Notes under the pieces: model-generated
The model's database searches: none
Seen by the model: the letters and a program-made list of their open reading frames with translations, nothing else
Told to the model about the DNA's origin: nothing
In this document: positions 1 through 9,050 of the stretch, piece by piece
Layout of the letters: the number at the start of each line of letters is the position of its first letter
Position numbering within the stretch: position 1 is the first letter of the stretch
Position numbers and translations under genes: made by a program
From: Lachnospiraceae bacterium
Lineage (GTDB): Bacteria; Bacillota; Clostridia; Lachnospirales; Lachnospiraceae
Assembly: GCA_910576335.1 (NCBI GenBank)
Contig: CAJTIU010000013.1
Span: forward strand, 1-64,000
Length of the DNA stretch: 64,000 nucleotides
Direction of reading: 5' to 3'

Positions 1-672
1 AAATACAAAGCGAAAAGATTTATTATCATGTATCTTGCGGCGATTGTTCTTGCAGCAGCAGGATTTTTCCTTGGACTTCTTAAACTCCCGGAAAATCTTG
101 ATACAGCAACGGTGTTTTCTCTTTCGGTTTGCGATACATCTTTTATGTTTATCATCTCACTTGTTGCAGCTTGGTTTGCTGGAAATGATTTTCTAAACCG
201 AACGATACATAATGAGATAAAGGCAGGGTACAGCCGTTTTTCAATATTTATTGCAAGAACTGTTACTACCGTTATCATGGCAGTGCTGCTTCATTTAACC
301 TATGTTTTTGCAACAGTTATTGGATTTGCTGTTAAGTACAGGTTTGACACCAGTATATTTTCTGTAACGGATTTTGTTTGGCTGCTGGTTGTCATATTGC
401 AGATATGTGCTAACATCTGTATCGTTATGTTTATTGTCTTTGCCCTCAAAAAAGTTACATCGGGAATAGCTGTAACAGTTGTGTTCAGCTTTGTGTCCTG
501 CAATATCCTTAGAAACTTCATCAGCGAGAGCGTTTTCCGGCTGACCTGTTTTAGCCTTGCACAAACGAGCGATAACAGAACACTTGCATTATCGGCGTTG
601 TTTGCAGCAGCGGTGATTGTTATTTCACTAACAGCAACACACTTAGTTTTCAGAAAAGCCGAGATAAAATAA
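1..672 (+). CDS. ABC-2 type transporter permease, 3' part (start outside window)
   Basis: The reading frame is open from the first base, so the true start lies upstream and only about 223 residues are visible. The protein is strongly hydrophobic with about five membrane-spanning stretches. It carries an AGNDFLNRTIHNEIKAGYSR-type cytoplasmic segment, which is characteristic of ABC-2 permeases that export peptides, such as antibiotic-resistance or lantibiotic-immunity exporters. The partner ATPase would be expected upstream, outside the window. A winged-helix regulator follows 309 bases later, which fits cargo of a mobile element. The family is fairly clear; the substrate cannot be read from the sequence. 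Confidence 0.75.
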   Translation, partial: KYKAKRFIIMYLAAIVLAAAGFFLGLLKLPENLDTATVFSLSVCDTSFMFIISLVAAWFAGNDFLNRTIHNEIKAGYSRFSIFIARTVTTVIMAVLLHLTYVFATVIGFAVKYRFDTSIFSVTDFVWLLVVILQICANICIVMFIVFALKKVTSGIAVTVVFSFVSCNILRNFISESVFRLTCFSLAQTSDNRTLALSALFAAAVIVISLTATHLVFRKAEIK

Positions 673-981
673 GGATTTCAGCAATGACACTACTGTTGTT
701 TTCTTGATTATATCGGAGCATAGTTTGTATTGAATATAGCGGTAAACAGTGTATATCTAATTAGCTGGCAAATATGGCATGGCGGCGTAAATAGTACAGA
801 AATCATTACTGCGCTTATGCAATCAAAGAATTGCAAGAGCATGGTGTTATAGTGAAAATATGCTATGGCTATTTTTGCGATTACCAATCAAAAAATATCA
901 GAATATTGAGAGCACTATCTTATTGTTCTTGAATAAGAATATGTTATTACAAAAATAAACAAATACGCAGGAGGTGATGAC
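673..981. other. Intergenic stretch without a recognisable gene
   Basis: 309 bases, AT-rich, with stops in all frames. I see no convincing coding region or RNA. The last bases (about 970-976) carry the GGAGGTGATG-type ribosome binding site of the next gene. Confidence 0.5.
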
Positions 982-1497
982 ATGGAAAAAATAGCAATGC
1001 TCGATATATCAGAAAGTGGTCGGCAAATTGGTAAAAAATTGTTTGCTGTTCTTGAATCTAAACAGAAGAAAGAATTAACGCAATATATTTTTGAACGAGA
1101 TAAACAAAGTGATGTTGATAACCCCGTTGTCATTACCCCTAATCATGATTCATCGGAACATCAGGGATACCCTTTGACGAAGATTTACGAAGGCGATCTG
1201 TTTTTTTGTCTGGAACAAAGGATAGTCTGTGTGCAAGATCAGAAAATCGATTTAACTGCAAAAGAGTTTGACCTTCTCGCCCTGTTGATACGCAATCCGG
1301 GGCGGGTATTTACATTTGAAATGATTATGGATTTGGTCTGGAATGAGGAAGATTCTTTTTATTCCCGGAAGGTCATTATCAACCATGCCAGTAATCTGCG
1401 AAAGAAATTGAGAATTTCTGATGCGGTGCCGGATTATATAAAAAGTATACGTGGCGTAGGTTATAAATTTGACAGTGACTGCCGTGGGACAACATAG
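982..1497 (+). CDS. Winged-helix (OmpR/PhoB-type) DNA-binding protein without receiver domain
   Basis: 171 residues. The C-terminal half (about residues 78-168) is a transcriptional regulatory C-terminal winged helix: LTAKEFDLLALLIRNPGRVF, then a VWNEEDSFYSRKVIINHASNLRKKL-like recognition region and IRGVGYKF at the end, the standard signature of response-regulator effectors. The first 75 residues do not contain the phospho-acceptor Asp or the rest of a CheY-like fold, so this is an orphan or shortened regulator. A strong Shine-Dalgarno (AGGAGGTGATG) precedes the ATG. It follows the ABC permease gene and may regulate it, as happens with cargo genes of clostridial integrative elements; that is inference. 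Confidence 0.8.
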   Translation: MEKIAMLDISESGRQIGKKLFAVLESKQKKELTQYIFERDKQSDVDNPVVITPNHDSSEHQGYPLTKIYEGDLFFCLEQRIVCVQDQKIDLTAKEFDLLALLIRNPGRVFTFEMIMDLVWNEEDSFYSRKVIINHASNLRKKLRISDAVPDYIKSIRGVGYKFDSDCRGTT

Positions 1498-1511
1498 ACA
1501 GACAGTTATGG

Positions 1512-1545
1512 GTGTGTATCTGTGATTTCAGGTACACACTTTTTT
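1512..1545 (+). terminator. Rho-independent terminator after the winged-helix gene
   Basis: GTGTGTA pairs with TACACAC around a 14-base loop and is followed by seven T, 15 bases after the stop codon of the winged-helix gene. Confidence 0.7.
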
Positions 1546-1766
1546 CTGCTTTAATGTGTCGGGATATGGGAGAATTTGCGGCCATAATGATTGTAGCGAG
1601 GCTGTACCGAGGCAAAGGCTTGGTGTTCGTTCTGTATAATATCGCCCAATAAGATAGGAGGCTGTTAACAGGCGCAGTTATCGTTCCTCCTGGTTTGGGA
1701 GGATATAGGGATGCTGTCGAAAGGTTCCGGGAGGCGGAAGCGCTGTCCTGTATGTGATGTTTTATT

Positions 1767-1804
1767 TGCCGTAGTCCATATATTGTGGATTACGGCATTT
1801 TTTG
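1767..1804 (+). terminator. Hairpin followed by T-run (attenuator-like)
   Basis: TGCCGTAGTCCA pairs with TGGATTACGGCA with one mismatch, followed by six T. It lies in a long untranslated stretch upstream of the sigma-like gene. Confidence 0.6.
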
Positions 1805-1865
1805 TTTCGACAGAAAAAGATATTTTCCAACAGTGTCCTTCTGTTTTTCTGAAATATGGCTGTAT

Positions 1866-1900
1866 AGGTGTACCTGCTATTTTAGGGGTACGCCTTTTTA
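1866..1900 (+). terminator. Second hairpin followed by T-run (attenuator-like)
   Basis: AGGTGTACC pairs with GGGTACGCC across a loop of about 10 bases, followed by five T. It is the second such structure in the same leader. Confidence 0.5.
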
Positions 1901-2006
1901 TATTATTCTGCGGTACCGGTAAGGGCAATGTCCCAGGATGCCGCTCCCCACCCTCTGATTTCGATTTTGCCAGTCAACTAAAAAATCGAAATTGGAGGAA
2001 TTACCC

Positions 2007-2444
2007 ATGAAAAAAATCAATCTGCGGGAGTATTACCCGCTTTATACGCAGGACACGATTGTTGAAGTACCGGACGAGGTGGCTGATCTGCTCCGGGAAT
2101 ATAAGTTGGCGGAAGCCGCCTATTTCCTGCGTACATATCGGCACAAAGCATATTTTTCTCTGGATTATGACGTGAACGTTGAGCGGGATGTTCTAATGGC
2201 TGCGTTGTCGCCTCTTGATATTCTGGAACAGAAAGAAGAAAATATCCGGCTGTATCGGGCGCTTGCTTCTTTGCCGGAGAAACAGAAAAACCGGATTTAT
2301 GCACATTATTTTCTTGGCATGAGCAAAGCAGATATTGCAAAAGCGGAAGGCACTCATAAGAGCAGAATCACCCGCTCTATCAACGCTGGTTTGCACAGCC
2401 TGGAAAAAATTTTGAAAAAATTTCCTGACAGACGGCAACTTTAA
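2007..2444 (+). CDS. Sigma-70 family RNA polymerase sigma factor-like protein of an integrative element
   Basis: 145 residues. The C-terminal part (about 85-140) is a sigma region 4 helix-turn-helix: a LPEKQKNRIYAHYFLGMSKA segment, then a recognition helix with GTHKSRITRSINAGLHSLE. The N-terminal part is not a complete region 2, as is usual for the short sigma-like proteins of clostridial conjugative elements. The ATG at 2007 is preferred over an upstream in-frame TTG because GGAGGA at 1994-1999 has correct spacing to it. It is followed by the small protein and recombinases of the element and probably regulates element genes; that role is inferred. Confidence 0.8.
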   Translation: MKKINLREYYPLYTQDTIVEVPDEVADLLREYKLAEAAYFLRTYRHKAYFSLDYDVNVERDVLMAALSPLDILEQKEENIRLYRALASLPEKQKNRIYAHYFLGMSKADIAKAEGTHKSRITRSINAGLHSLEKILKKFPDRRQL

Positions 2445-3031
2445 CCTCAAAAATGAAATGAATAATAGAGGGACATATTTATCCGGCGGGACAAGCCTGG
2501 CGGGTGTGGCCGTACAGCATATGCTCCGGCCCGCTCCAACTGAAAAACTGTCATAACTGCCACGCCCCTCGCTTGCTCCTTGACAATCGAATACACGCTG
2601 TTACAGGTACTTCATTCTGTGTTCCGAGCGGCAGATGGGGCGGCGCGGTGACAGGCGGCCTAAGGAGGTGATGAATCCAGGCTGTCCGAGCGGTAAACGC
2701 AACCCACGAAACCGGCTGTGGCAGGCCGGACGCGACAACGGCACAGATCACAATGGTACTTCCTCACGGCTCCCTAAAGACTTGGGGAGAGTTCCTGCGG
2801 CGTGCGCCTGCTCTGGCAAAGCGGCGGCGTATGCGGGGCTATGATGCGGCGACGCTATCCGCAGCCTGTAACAGCCCCGCCTTGTTCGTGCAGGGCCTGC
2901 CGGGGGGCGTGGCAAATACGGCAGATGATCGAAATCAGATACAATGGGCCGGGTCTGTGACTGTAAGAGCGCAGGCCCGACTTATTCATGTGGTTTCGAT
3001 AGCCAGAAATTTTCAGGAAGGAGTTGGTATT
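2445..3031. other. GC-rich non-coding stretch of the integrative element
   Basis: 587 bases between the sigma-like gene and the next small gene. Open frames here (for example 2753-3031) are extensions of the downstream gene or have no ribosome binding site. It contains an imperfect inverted repeat around 2949-2979 (CGGGTCTG against CAGGCCCG). I see no recognisable RNA or transfer origin, although a processing or transfer site would be plausible in this place. Confidence 0.4.
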
Positions 3032-3247
3032 ATGGAGAATACGGTTGTTGCCGGCAGGACCGGCGCACTGGTGGACATCCGGGAGGTTGCCGTTGATAAG
3101 GAGCTTTCCCGTGAGGAACGGATCGCCGAATTTGTACGGCAGATCAAAGACCCTTACCGCTTCAAATGCGGGCGGTTCACCGTACAGGCCAGCTTTGCCG
3201 CAGGCGGCGCCACCCTGGAGGAATGTATCAAGGGAATCTTACGGTGA
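3032..3247 (+). CDS. Small conserved protein of recombinase-bearing elements
   Basis: 71 residues. The core reads LVDIREVAVDKELSREERIA, then FVRQIKDPYRFKCG and a TLEECIKGIL end. This type of short soluble protein is commonly found directly upstream of large serine recombinases in Firmicutes integrative elements and resembles the DUF6870-type families from memory; no function is known to me. ATG 3032 follows AGGAAGGAG with good spacing. The same frame runs open upstream but without a start signal. It is 138 bases upstream of the first recombinase and probably part of its module. Confidence 0.65.
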   Translation: MENTVVAGRTGALVDIREVAVDKELSREERIAEFVRQIKDPYRFKCGRFTVQASFAAGGATLEECIKGILR

Positions 3248-3385
3248 GCCGGATTATTTTAGGAAAAGGGCTGACTTTCCCGCAGGGGCGTGGTACAATA
3301 AGAACTGGAAAAGGAATTGAATACGGCACAGCCACACTTCTTGGATTGCGGGGATTTTTCTGCGCAATGAAAGGAGTGTTTTTTT

Positions 3386-5014
3386 ATGCAGGTTTACAAA
3401 GCCATTAAGTACATCCGTCTTTCTTATACCGATGATAAGACGGTGGAAAGCGACAGCGTCGCCAACCAGCGGCGGCTGATTGATGATTATATTGCCCGGC
3501 ACCCGGAGATTGAAGTCGTGGCAGAAAAGATTGACGACGGTTACAGCGGGGTCCTCTTTGACCGCCCGGCATTTCAGGAAATGATGCGGATGATCGAGCA
3601 GGGCGAGGCCAACTGTGTGATCGTCAAAGACCTCTCCCGCCTGGGTCGTGAATACATAGAGACCGGCCGCTATATGCGCCGGGTATTTCCGGCCTACGGC
3701 GTCCGCTTTATCGCCATCAACGATAACGTGGACACAGAGAATGACGCTGCCGACGATCTCACGGTTTCGGTAAAAAATATTATGAACGAGGCATACAGCC
3801 GAGACATTTCCGTCAAGACCCGGAGCGCCCTGGATGTGAAACGGCGCAGCGGTGATTTTGTGGGTGCGTTTCCCATCTACGGATATATAAAAGCCGGTGA
3901 TAAGCACAAGAGCCTGGAAATTGACGAATACGCCGCTAACGTGGTGCGGGATATTTTCAGAAAGCGGCTGGAGGGGTTCAGCGCTTCCCATATTGCAGAC
4001 GAGCTGAACCGCATGGGCATTCTCTCACCGCTGGCTTATAAGCGCAACAACGGGATGCCCCACGCCAAAGGCGGCTATACGGACCGTAAAGATTGTAAAT
4101 GGTCTGCCACAACGATCATCCGCATTTTGCAGGATGAAACCTATACCGGAACGCTGGTGCAGGGAAAACAGACCACGCCCCACTTCAAGCTGAAAGAGCG
4201 TGAGGACAGGCCTTCCTCTGAATGGGTCCGTGTGGAGGGCGCCCATGAGGCGATCATCCAGAAACATGATTTTGACCTGGTGCAGCGCCTCCGCAGGATT
4301 GATACCCGGACATCTCCAAAATCGGATAAAGTTTACCTGTTCTCCGGCATTTTGATCTGCGGTTGCTGCGGCTGCCGTATGACGCGCAAGACCAACCGCT
4401 ATAAGGATAAGGAATACCACTATTATTATTGTCCTACCGGCAAAAAGAACGGGTGTAAATCTTCCGTCATGGTGAAAGAGTCCGACCTGATCGAGTGCGT
4501 GCAGGGCAGCCTGAAAGGGCATATTGAAAATGTGGCTTCCCTGGATGCGCTGCTGTCCAGTATCAGCCAGGAGCGGATCAACCGGGAACTGGCCCAGGAA
4601 TACGCCGGGCAGATCAAAGCAAATGAGAAACGTATGGCGCAGGTTGAGGGTTTCAAGGCAAAACTCTATGAAAATCTGGTGAGCGGGATTCTTACCAAAG
4701 AAGAATTCCTCTCCTATAAGCGGAAATACAATGCAGATATTGAACTGCTGCAGAAAGCGGTTGCCGAGTGGAACGAAAAGCTGACGGACGTACTGGAGAA
4801 CCGCAGCGAGCGGAACCGCTGGATCAACCACTTTATGCAATTCTCCACGATGGAGGAAATTGACCGGAGGGCGGTCATGCAGCTTATCCGCAGCATACGG
4901 GTAATGGGGAAAGACGAGCTACATATTGAATTTAATTACCAGGATGAATACCAGAAAGCGGTTTCCCTGGCGGAACAGATTGCCGTACAGGGCAAAGAAA
5001 GGAAGGTGGGCTAA
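3386..5014 (+). CDS. Large serine recombinase 1 (TndX/TnpX-like)
   Basis: 542 residues, a normal length for the family. The resolvase-type catalytic domain occupies residues 1-150: YIRLS carries the probable nucleophilic serine, and KDLSRLGRE carries conserved arginine positions. A recombinase domain follows (about 170-290, with an ARG-less but typical GYIKAGD...EIDEYAANVVRDIF segment), then a zinc ribbon with CGCCGC and a second cysteine pair (about 325-360), and a coiled coil (380-480). Such enzymes catalyse excision and integration of mobile elements through a serine-DNA intermediate. It is the first of three tandem recombinase genes; the next start codon abuts its stop. Confidence 0.93.
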   Translation: MQVYKAIKYIRLSYTDDKTVESDSVANQRRLIDDYIARHPEIEVVAEKIDDGYSGVLFDRPAFQEMMRMIEQGEANCVIVKDLSRLGREYIETGRYMRRVFPAYGVRFIAINDNVDTENDAADDLTVSVKNIMNEAYSRDISVKTRSALDVKRRSGDFVGAFPIYGYIKAGDKHKSLEIDEYAANVVRDIFRKRLEGFSASHIADELNRMGILSPLAYKRNNGMPHAKGGYTDRKDCKWSATTIIRILQDETYTGTLVQGKQTTPHFKLKEREDRPSSEWVRVEGAHEAIIQKHDFDLVQRLRRIDTRTSPKSDKVYLFSGILICGCCGCRMTRKTNRYKDKEYHYYYCPTGKKNGCKSSVMVKESDLIECVQGSLKGHIENVASLDALLSSISQERINRELAQEYAGQIKANEKRMAQVEGFKAKLYENLVSGILTKEEFLSYKRKYNADIELLQKAVAEWNEKLTDVLENRSERNRWINHFMQFSTMEEIDRRAVMQLIRSIRVMGKDELHIEFNYQDEYQKAVSLAEQIAVQGKERKVG

Positions 5015-6667
5015 ATGGCAAGAAAGAGCAGGAAACAGAGGTTGGCTCCCATGCCGGCCCCGTCCTTATATGTGCATGTGGCGCTCTATATCCGTCTTTC
5101 TGTGGAGGATAATAAAAAGCGGGGCTGTTCGGTGGAAAACCAAAAGCTGGTGTTGAATGATTTCCTTGCGGACAAACCGGATTTCGTTGTCTATGATACC
5201 TATATCGACAATGGGGCGACGGGCACGAACTTCCACCGCCCCGGTTTCCAGCAGATGCTTTCTGATATCGAGGCGGGCCATATTGACTGTGTGATTGTCA
5301 AGGACCTCTCCCGGTTGGGACGGAATTCCATTGATACCGGTTATTATATCGAACAGTATTTCCATACCCACAACGTCCGTTTTATTGCGGTCACGGACCA
5401 GTTTGACACGGCAGACCCCGGCAGCCTCCACAGCGGTATTATGCTTCCCCTGAAAAATATGATAAACGAGGCTTACGCATTGGACATTGGCAGAAAGATC
5501 AAGGCCCAGGCAAGGCAGGCCATGAAAGACGGCGATTATATCGGCGCACGGGCGCCCTACGGCTACCGCAAAGACCCGGACAACTGCCATAAACTGCTGA
5601 TCGATGAAGATACCGCCCCTGTCGTAAGGCAGATTTTTGAGTGGGCGCATGGGCATGTGGCGCTGAACCGTATCGTCCGCAACCTGAATGAAATGGGGAT
5701 CACAGCGCCCAGCCATTACAAAAAATCCACCGGGGAGATCACCAGCCCTGGCCTGATCGGGAGCGGGAAATGGCAGACACGCACCGTAATGAAGATTCTG
5801 GAAAGCGAGGTCTACACCGGCGATCTGGTGCAGGGAAAGACAAAGATCGTGGACCATCAGCAGGTTAAGGCCGGGGAGGACAACCTGATTATTGCAAGAC
5901 GCACCCATGAACCAATCATCAGTTATGAGCTCTTTACAGCGGTGCAGGAATACCGGAAACAAATCTGTGAGGAAAGCCGGGCGGTCCCAAAGCGGCCCTA
6001 CACCCCAAACATTTTCAAGGGGAAGGTGTTCTGTGCCGACTGCGGCAGGAGCCTCCACCGGCAGCGCGCCGAGCGCAAGAAAGGGCCGGATGTTTACTGG
6101 TTCCACTGCCTCACCAACAGCCGTGTGGCAAAGGATAGCTGTAAAGGCGTGATGATGCAGGAAACGGAGCTTATCGCCACGGTCACAGCTATTCTGGAAA
6201 AAGAGCTGTCTGTTGCCCTGGGAATGTCCCTCCCCCTCTTTCAGCTGGAGGCAAAACAGAAAAAGGACAAAGACAGGCTGAAAACCCAGATGTCGGCCAG
6301 GCGGCAGGAAACCGAAAAGAAACGCCGGCTGATCCGCGGACTGTATGAGAACTTCGTCCAGGGTATCTTAACAAACGAGGAATACTTTGAGCTGAAAGCG
6401 GATTATGAGGAATCCATCCGTACACTGTCCGGCGAGATTGAGGCGCTTGAAAAAGATATGGACGCCCTGGACAGCCGGCTTGTGCGCTGCCGGGCAATGG
6501 AAAAGGATGCGAAATCGCTGACACAAGACCATGCGCTTACGGCAGAACTGATTGACCGGCTGATTGAGCGGATCGAAATCGACCATGAGCGGAATATCCA
6601 TGTAACTTTCCGCTTCAAGAGTGAATTCCAGGGAAAGGCGGTGGAACCATGCACAAAAAATATGTGA
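5015..6667 (+). CDS. Large serine recombinase 2
   Basis: 550 residues. An N-terminal tail rich in basic residues precedes the catalytic domain with YIRLSVED and KDLSRLGRN. A recombinase domain (about 180-300), a zinc ribbon (CADCGRSLH, then HCLTN...C, about 330-370) and a C-terminal coiled coil follow. All hallmark catalytic positions I can recognise are present, so it looks active. The start codon begins one base after the stop of recombinase 1, and its last codons overlap the start of recombinase 3, so the three are translationally coupled. It is only moderately similar to its neighbours, so this is not a recent duplication. Confidence 0.93.
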   Translation: MARKSRKQRLAPMPAPSLYVHVALYIRLSVEDNKKRGCSVENQKLVLNDFLADKPDFVVYDTYIDNGATGTNFHRPGFQQMLSDIEAGHIDCVIVKDLSRLGRNSIDTGYYIEQYFHTHNVRFIAVTDQFDTADPGSLHSGIMLPLKNMINEAYALDIGRKIKAQARQAMKDGDYIGARAPYGYRKDPDNCHKLLIDEDTAPVVRQIFEWAHGHVALNRIVRNLNEMGITAPSHYKKSTGEITSPGLIGSGKWQTRTVMKILESEVYTGDLVQGKTKIVDHQQVKAGEDNLIIARRTHEPIISYELFTAVQEYRKQICEESRAVPKRPYTPNIFKGKVFCADCGRSLHRQRAERKKGPDVYWFHCLTNSRVAKDSCKGVMMQETELIATVTAILEKELSVALGMSLPLFQLEAKQKKDKDRLKTQMSARRQETEKKRRLIRGLYENFVQGILTNEEYFELKADYEESIRTLSGEIEALEKDMDALDSRLVRCRAMEKDAKSLTQDHALTAELIDRLIERIEIDHERNIHVTFRFKSEFQGKAVEPCTKNM

Positions 6668-8193
6668 TCGCCCTTTATATCCGTCTGTCCGTGGAGGACT
6701 TTAAGACCGAGAGTTTGAGTATTCCCAACCAAAAGCTGATCCTCCGGGAAAAGGCCATGTCGCTGCCGGAATGGGATAACGGCGAAGTGCTGGAATTTGT
6801 TGATAACGGCCATACGGGCACGAATTTTGAGCGCCCTGCGGTACAGGAGCTTTTGACGATGGTCCAGGCCGGGAAGATCGACTGTATCATCGTAAAAGAC
6901 CTCTCCCGGTTTGGGCGAAACAGCATTGAGACCGGCTATTTCATAGAGCGGGTATTTCCGCTCTACCATACTCGGTTTATCTCCGTCAGTGACGATTTTG
7001 ACACCGCCAATTTCAAAGGAGATACCGGAGGGATTGACGTTGCCTTTAAGTATCTTATCAGCGAATGTTACAGCCGGGATATGTCCATGAAAACGAAAAG
7101 CGCCAAATATGCAAAGATGCGCCGGGGCGAATACCAGAGCGTCATCTGTCCCTATGGCTACCGCAAGAGCGCGGACGGGCGCATGGAGCCGGACGAGGAC
7201 GTTGCAGGGATTGTACGGCAGATATTTGAATGGGCGGCTGACGGCAATACGGCCGCCGGGATCACGCGGAAACTGTATGCCATGAATATCCCCACCCCTG
7301 GGGAATACCGGAGGGATAAAGGGAAAGACCACTATAATGTGTCCAGGACACACGGCGTCTGGAGCAGCTCAACAGTCCTGCGGATGCTGGAGGACCAGCG
7401 GTATATCGGCACTTATGTGATCGGCAAGCGTAAGGTACAGGAAATCGGCAGCCGCCGCATGAAGCTAAAGGATGAAAGCGAATGGTTCAAAATACCGGAC
7501 CACCACCCGGCAATCGTAAGCATGGAGCTGTTTGAGAAAGCCAACGCTTCGATCAGGCGTTTCTCCCTTCCGAATAAAAAACGGCGCGACTACCTTCTCC
7601 GAGGGAAAGTATTCTGCGGCTGCTGCGACCATGCTATGTCACTTAGAAATGGAACGTGGTTTTACTGCCGTCACTCCGAAGTGGCAGAAACCCTTCCCTG
7701 CCATGGGGTAAGGGTGAAAATGGCTGATCTGGAGCAGGCGGTCCTTGAAACAATCCGGGCACAGATGTGTCCGGCGCTGGGGATTGACAGCAGCAAGGAT
7801 AAGCTGAATTTGCAGACGGTCCAGCAGGCCGAGCATGAAGATAAGCTGCGCTCTATCCAGGACAGCAAACGGCAGCTTTATGAACAGTATGCACTTGGAG
7901 AGATTGACCTGGAAACCTACCAGGAGCGCAAGGCGGTATATGATGTGGATCTGGTGCAGGCAAGGAATGTCCATGCCGCCATTACCGCACAGACCAGGCA
8001 GATACAGAGCGATTATGAAGCAAAGCTGAAACAGCGTGAGATCGTTCAGGAAGTAGGCAGCGCCGACACACTGACGCAAGCCCTGATTGACCGGCTTATC
8101 AGTAAGGTCTATATCTTTCCGGGAGACCGGATCGAGATTGAATATGTGACACAGGATTTCTTAGGAATAAGCGAACCAGGAAAGGAGGCGTGA
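6649..8193 (+). CDS. Large serine recombinase 3
   Basis: 514 residues, overlapping recombinase 2 by 19 bases. The catalytic domain shows YIRLSVED and KDLSRFGRN. The recombinase domain (about 165-290) is followed by a zinc ribbon (CGCCDHAM and a later CRHSE...C) and a coiled coil with many Lys/Glu residues. The GGAAAGG upstream of the ATG acts as ribosome binding site inside recombinase 2. It is the last gene before the end of the element, the usual place of the integrase gene in this type of element. Confidence 0.93.
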   Translation: MHKKYVIALYIRLSVEDFKTESLSIPNQKLILREKAMSLPEWDNGEVLEFVDNGHTGTNFERPAVQELLTMVQAGKIDCIIVKDLSRFGRNSIETGYFIERVFPLYHTRFISVSDDFDTANFKGDTGGIDVAFKYLISECYSRDMSMKTKSAKYAKMRRGEYQSVICPYGYRKSADGRMEPDEDVAGIVRQIFEWAADGNTAAGITRKLYAMNIPTPGEYRRDKGKDHYNVSRTHGVWSSSTVLRMLEDQRYIGTYVIGKRKVQEIGSRRMKLKDESEWFKIPDHHPAIVSMELFEKANASIRRFSLPNKKRRDYLLRGKVFCGCCDHAMSLRNGTWFYCRHSEVAETLPCHGVRVKMADLEQAVLETIRAQMCPALGIDSSKDKLNLQTVQQAEHEDKLRSIQDSKRQLYEQYALGEIDLETYQERKAVYDVDLVQARNVHAAITAQTRQIQSDYEAKLKQREIVQEVGSADTLTQALIDRLISKVYIFPGDRIEIEYVTQDFLGISEPGKEA

Positions 8194-8292
8194 GCCATGA
8201 ATACCGTATTAAGTAGCTACGGGCAGCTATGCGGCTGCCCGGAAATCCTCAAAAAAAGTTGTAAATTTTTTTGTCGTGGGCTTGACATACGG
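8194..8292. mobile_element. Right end of the integrative element and its junction with an integrase gene
   Basis: After recombinase 3 there is a short non-coding end with a perfect hairpin at 8221-8240 (GGGCAGC and GCTGCCC) and a run of seven T. From about 8281-8293 onward the minus strand reads as the interior of a tyrosine integrase, ending abruptly just after its HDLRH motif. I infer that the element is inserted in that gene and that its right boundary lies within 8240-8293. The other end and the missing 3' part of the integrase should lie upstream of the window. The exact crossover dinucleotide cannot be fixed without the left end. Confidence 0.6.
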
Positions 8293-9050
8293 GTGCCTGA
8301 GATCGTGGAAGCGTATCAGTTTCAGGTTATTCTTTGTCAGCACAATCCTAAAATGTTGGCTGACATATCCTGGTTTTATTCGGTTTTCCATCTTATCTCT
8401 GAGAATATATTCCAAATAATCTTTGCTATAAGCGTTACCACAGAGTTTCTGTTTCTCTTTCAGTTCTATAAGTGCAGCTTCAAACGGTTTCACCAAAGGA
8501 AGCGCTTTTGTGCTTGACTTGGTTTTTGTTTTATCTTTTTCGATAGTAACTAAGTGGCCGTCTAAATAAATATCCATAACAACATGTTGAATAGAGATGG
8601 TCTTTTTCTCGAAATCAATGCAGTTCCATTTTAAGCCGACAATTTCACTCCGTCTCATGCCATAAAAGGCAGCCAGGATAACAGGTAATTCTATAGGCTC
8701 CCCTTTCACTGCCTGAAAAAGTTCATAAGCGCTTGCGTATCATAGTATTCCGATACAAAAACATTCATTTGCGGACGTTCAACCCGGTCTGCCGGATTAG
8801 ATTTTATAAGCCCAACCTGGAAAGCATACTGTAAGCACTTTCTTATATTGGCATGGCGATGGATCACGGTATTACTTGTTAAGCCGACTACATTCATTTC
8901 ATAGGAATAGTAATCCTGAATGAATTTAGGGTTATCTTCCAGATCCCTTAGTGTATATCCCTTTTCTTTGAAATAGGGGACAACGCTGCTCTTTGCACTC
9001 GAAAGATAGCCTGCATAAGTATTCAGATCCACGCTGTTTTCATTATAGAT
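8281..9050 (-). pseudogene. Tyrosine site-specific integrase, frameshifted and truncated
   Basis: Read on the minus strand from about 9050 down. The first part (to about 8706) contains a core-binding SAM-like domain with NTYAGYLSSAKSSV and a TSNTVIHRHANIRKCLQYAF-like stretch. A one-base deletion near 8706 then shifts the frame, and the catalytic domain continues with YGMRRSEIVGLKW (first catalytic Arg) and FHDLRH (His-x-x-Arg). It stops right after that motif, so the second half of the active site with the tyrosine is missing. The truncation coincides with the end of the serine recombinase element, so insertion broke an integrase that had also suffered a frameshift. It is surely non-functional. 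Confidence 0.85.

Larger units (their letters stand above)
1546..2006. other. Leader region with two further hairpins, no convincing gene
   Basis: The stretch between the winged-helix gene and the sigma-like gene contains two more hairpin-plus-T structures (1767-1804 and 1866-1900, listed separately). A 99-codon open frame at 1711-2010 crosses both hairpins and has poor codon character, so I do not call it. The region may be an attenuated leader of the downstream sigma-like gene. Confidence 0.4.

Noticed and set aside
1711-2010. 99-codon open frame between the winged-helix gene and the sigma-like gene
   Set aside because: It runs through two hairpin-T structures, overlaps the sigma-like gene's ribosome binding site and has a protein composition unlike real genes.
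2753-3031. Possible N-terminal extension of the small protein at 3032
   Set aside because: No ribosome binding site upstream, low-complexity composition; AGGAAGGAG points to ATG 3032.
3254-3991. Long minus-strand frames opposite the serine recombinases (also 4025-4840, 5066-6106, 6403-7353)
   Set aside because: They mirror GC-rich codons of the real recombinase genes; no start signals and no recognisable domains.
8197-8517. Plus-strand frame after recombinase 3
   Set aside because: It lies antisense to the integrase remnant and shows no family features; the minus strand gives a clear integrase.
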